From Solidesulfovibrio magneticus (GTDB lineage Bacteria > Desulfobacterota > Desulfovibrionia > Desulfovibrionales > Desulfovibrionaceae): a DNA stretch of 12,993 bases. The translations under genes were made by a program, and so were the position numbers. The stretch covers positions 1 through 12,993 of the forward strand of contig DLGG01000206.1 of the NCBI GenBank assembly GCA_002482565.1, in the 5' to 3' direction. The notes beneath the pieces are model-generated. The model had not been told where the DNA came from, did not search any database, and was given only the letters and a program-made list of their open reading frames with translations. This document shows positions 10,967 through 12,993 of the stretch, piece by piece (position 1 is the stretch's first letter; each line of letters opens with the position of its first letter).

Positions 10967-12472
10967 CTAAACTCCGTAAATCGCCGCAGCCTTGGCGCGC
11001 AGGTGGCGCACCAGGGGGGCGGCAGTGGGGTCCTGGCCGGTGGCGGCGGCGATGAGCGTCCGGGGGGGCAGCTGGCGGCCCTTGGCGTGGATGTTGACGT
11101 CAAGCCACTGGCGCAGGGGCGCGAAGTCGCCGGCGGCCATGCGTTCGGGCAGGTCCGGGATGGCCCGGCCGGCGGCTTCGAACAGGCAGGCGGCGTAGAT
11201 GTTGCCCAGGCTGTAGGTGGGGAAATAGCCGAACGCGCCGGTGGACCAGTGGACGTCCTGGAGGCAGCCCAGGGCGTCGGTGGGCGGGGTGAGGCCCAGG
11301 ATGGCTTGGGATTTTTCGTTCCAGGCCCCGGGCAGGTCGGCCACGGCCAGATCGCCGCGGATAAGCGCCAGTTCGAGTTCGAAGCGCAGGATGATGTGGA
11401 GATTGTAGGTGGTCTCGTCGGCATCCACCCGGATGAGCCCGGGCCGCACCGCGCCCACGGCCTTGACCATGGCTTCGGGGGAGGTTGCCGCCAGTTGCGG
11501 GAAGCAGGCGGCGGCCATGGGCGTGACATGTCGCCAGAAGGGCAGGCTGCGGGCCACCTGGTTTTCCCACAGCCGAGACTGGGATTCGTGGACGGCGAAC
11601 GAGGCCGGTTCGCCCATGGGCGTGCCATAGTGGCCGTTGCCCACGTGGCCCAGGCTATAAAGGGCGTGGCCGGTCTCGTGGACGGCCCCGAAAAAGGCCT
11701 TGGTGAAGTCGGCCGGATCGAAGCGGGTGGTGATGCGGGCGTCGCCGGGGCCAATCAGCGTCGAGAAGGGATGGGCCGAGACGTCCAGGCGCGAGGCGGT
11801 GGGCGACAGGCCGATAAGCGCCGTCACCTGGCGCAGGAGTTTTTCCTGGGCGGCCGTGTCGTAGGGGCCGTCCGGCAGATCGGCCGGGGCCGGGGCGTCT
11901 TTGATGCGGCCGAGGATATCGACGGCGGCGTCGCGCAGTTCGGCCAGGACCGGGGCGATGGCGGCGGCTTGTTCGCCGGGCTCGTAGAGGTCGAGCAGGG
12001 CGTCGTAGGCTTCGGTCTGGTAGCCAAGGGCCTGGGCCTTTTCCCGGGACAGGTCGAGAAGCGTTTGGAGATGGGGGGCAAAGGCGCTGAAATCGTTGTC
12101 CTTACGTGCCAGTTCCCAGGCTCGCTGGCCGGTGCTGGCGGCCTGGGCCAGGGCCACGGCCAGGGCTTCGGGGATTTTCACGGCCTGGTCGTAGTCGCGG
12201 CGCAGCTCCCGGATGTTGGCCGCCTCGGGCGAGGTCGGGTCGGCGGTCAGCTCCGTGCCTTCGCAGGCGGCCAGCCACTGGCCCATGGCCGGATCGCAGG
12301 CCCGGCGGTGGAGGATGGCGGTCAGAGCCCCGATCTGGTCAGCCCGGCCGGCGTGGGCGTCGGCCGGCAGCATGACCTGCTGGTCCCAACCCAGCAGGCT
12401 CAAGGCGGCGATGATGTCGGCCGAGGCCCGGCTGTGAGCCAATAGGGCGTCGTAGGCTTGGCGGGCGGTCAT
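10967..12472 (-). CDS. M32-family metallocarboxypeptidase (thermostable carboxypeptidase 1 / Taq type)
   Basis: A 501-residue cytoplasmic zinc carboxypeptidase, the normal length for M32, which removes C-terminal residues from peptides with broad specificity. The zinc motif is HETGH (His265, Glu266, His269), and the third ligand is expected at Glu296 in HESQSRLWEN. Other family signatures are HPFS (234-237), RVDADETTYNLHI and GAFGYFPTYSLGN, all intact. The fold is helical throughout and no signal peptide is present. The ATG (12470-12472) overlaps the TGA of the upstream gene by 4 nt (ATGA), with AGGAG 9 nt before it, so translation is probably coupled to that gene. It ends near the extragenic palindrome. 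Confidence 0.95.
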   Translation of the reverse strand: MTARQAYDALLAHSRASADIIAALSLLGWDQQVMLPADAHAGRADQIGALTAILHRRACDPAMGQWLAACEGTELTADPTSPEAANIRELRRDYDQAVKIPEALAVALAQAASTGQRAWELARKDNDFSAFAPHLQTLLDLSREKAQALGYQTEAYDALLDLYEPGEQAAAIAPVLAELRDAAVDILGRIKDAPAPADLPDGPYDTAAQEKLLRQVTALIGLSPTASRLDVSAHPFSTLIGPGDARITTRFDPADFTKAFFGAVHETGHALYSLGHVGNGHYGTPMGEPASFAVHESQSRLWENQVARSLPFWRHVTPMAAACFPQLAATSPEAMVKAVGAVRPGLIRVDADETTYNLHIILRFELELALIRGDLAVADLPGAWNEKSQAILGLTPPTDALGCLQDVHWSTGAFGYFPTYSLGNIYAACLFEAAGRAIPDLPERMAAGDFAPLRQWLDVNIHAKGRQLPPRTLIAAATGQDPTAAPLVRHLRAKAAAIYGV

Positions 12473-12993
12473 TTCTTGGCGCTCCTGGCCGGTGCCTTGG
12501 CTCCGGCGGCTTTGCGGGCGGCGATCATGCGCTCGTAGAGCGGCTGGTAGAAAAAGCTGACGTCGCCTTCGTTTAAGTCACGGTGGTAGGCGCAGTAGAT
12601 GTTGACCTCGCCAAGCTGCCAGGCGTGGTAGAACTTGTCGCGGTTCTCCTGGGTCGGCGGGCCGTAGGCCCGGGTCAGGCCGGCCAGGGCTTTTTCATAG
12701 GCGGCCTGGCCGTCGAAGTTGATCCAGACATGGTAGAACTGGTCTTTGAAGAATTCGTAATAGGCGTCGCGGATGGGCGCGCCGAGGATGTCCTTGGGGC
12801 CTTGGGGCCAGAGGTAGGTGGCGGTGGCGGACTCGGCCGAGGTTTCGTACTGGGCCATGCCCGACTGGGAGGCGGCTTGGGCGCCCCAGGTCAAGCCGCC
12901 AAAGCCGGTGGGCGCGCCGGGGGCCGGTTCCGTCGGCGCGAGGGCAACGTTCGGGGCGGACGCTGCCGGCGGCATGGCCGGCGGCAAGGCGGC
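12469..12993 (-). CDS. Exported or envelope protein of unknown function, N-terminus outside window
   Basis: The last 174 residues of a protein; the frame is open to the window edge and its true start lies beyond it. The visible start is a Pro/Ala-rich linker of the kind that follows a signal peptide or lipoprotein anchor. From FGGLTWG onward comes a compact domain with FYHVWINFDG, YEKALAGLTRAYGPP, FYHAWQLGEVNIYCAYH and a strand VSFFYQPLYERM. The C-terminus is Lys/Ala-rich (AGAKAPARSAKK). The order strand-DG-helix-YGxP-W-strand resembles the 204-residue exported protein at 3057-3671, so the two may be distant paralogues. Its stop overlaps the carboxypeptidase start by 4 nt, suggesting one transcript. 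No named family is recognised. Confidence 0.75.
   Translation of the reverse strand, partial: AALPPAMPPAASAPNVALAPTEPAPGAPTGFGGLTWGAQAASQSGMAQYETSAESATATYLWPQGPKDILGAPIRDAYYEFFKDQFYHVWINFDGQAAYEKALAGLTRAYGPPTQENRDKFYHAWQLGEVNIYCAYHRDLNEGDVSFFYQPLYERMIAARKAAGAKAPARSAKK

Noticed and set aside
11003..12445. 480-codon plus-strand open frame
   Set aside because: It mirrors the M32 carboxypeptidase on the opposite strand and has no domain.
1..12993. CRISPR arrays, tRNA or rRNA genes, insertion sequences, attachment sites
   Set aside because: No regularly spaced repeats, cloverleaf-like sequences, transposase motifs or long terminal inverted repeats were found on either strand by eye.

Overview
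The window is high-GC bacterial DNA. Its gene content points to a sulfate-reducing deltaproteobacterium of the Desulfovibrionaceae: a selenocysteine peroxiredoxin, a small molbindin, an M32 carboxypeptidase, several short exported proteins of unknown function, and GC-rich extragenic hairpins ending in a 'GGGGGTCTGGGGGCC...' type repeat. This placement is an inference from protein style and was not tested by a search. No phage, plasmid, insertion sequence, CRISPR array, rRNA or tRNA is visible. The genes are mostly single units with their own Shine-Dalgarno sequences, not one long operon.

Left edge (1-1060, minus strand). The window opens with the N-terminus of homoserine dehydrogenase, then a short receiver-like protein. 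The homoserine dehydrogenase start reads like an alphaproteobacterial one. The last ~45 residues of the receiver-like protein resemble the C-terminus of GrpB/UPF0157 proteins instead of the end of a receiver domain. Together these suggest a recombination or assembly junction near 517-545.

Centre-left (1061-3060). The most notable gene is a peroxiredoxin on the plus strand. Its peroxidatic cysteine codon is an in-frame TGA, followed at the expected distance by a 7-bp hairpin with a GGTC loop, so I read it as a selenoprotein of 242 residues. Convergent to it is gapA-type glyceraldehyde-3-phosphate dehydrogenase, with a near-consensus promoter, two 5'-UTR hairpins and a GapB-like coenzyme-site residue.

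Centre (3057-5423). Three small exported proteins and one 75-residue protein of unknown function lie here, along with a textbook intrinsic terminator (4696-4733) and a good sigma-70 promoter (4824-4852).

Right half (5421-12993), mostly minus strand. It holds an exported polysaccharide deacetylase with a variant first motif, a 69-residue molbindin, a D-Ala-D-Ala carboxypeptidase with a Lys/Ala-rich tail, a GNCQ-motif WcbI-like protein, a plus-strand metallo-beta-lactamase-fold hydrolase, a 454-bp gene-free stretch with hairpins, and an M32 carboxypeptidase. The carboxypeptidase overlaps by 4 nt an upstream exported protein that runs off the right edge. The deacetylase and carboxypeptidase suit cell-envelope work, and the peroxiredoxin suits oxidative stress defence in an anaerobe. 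I see no obvious shared pathway across the window.
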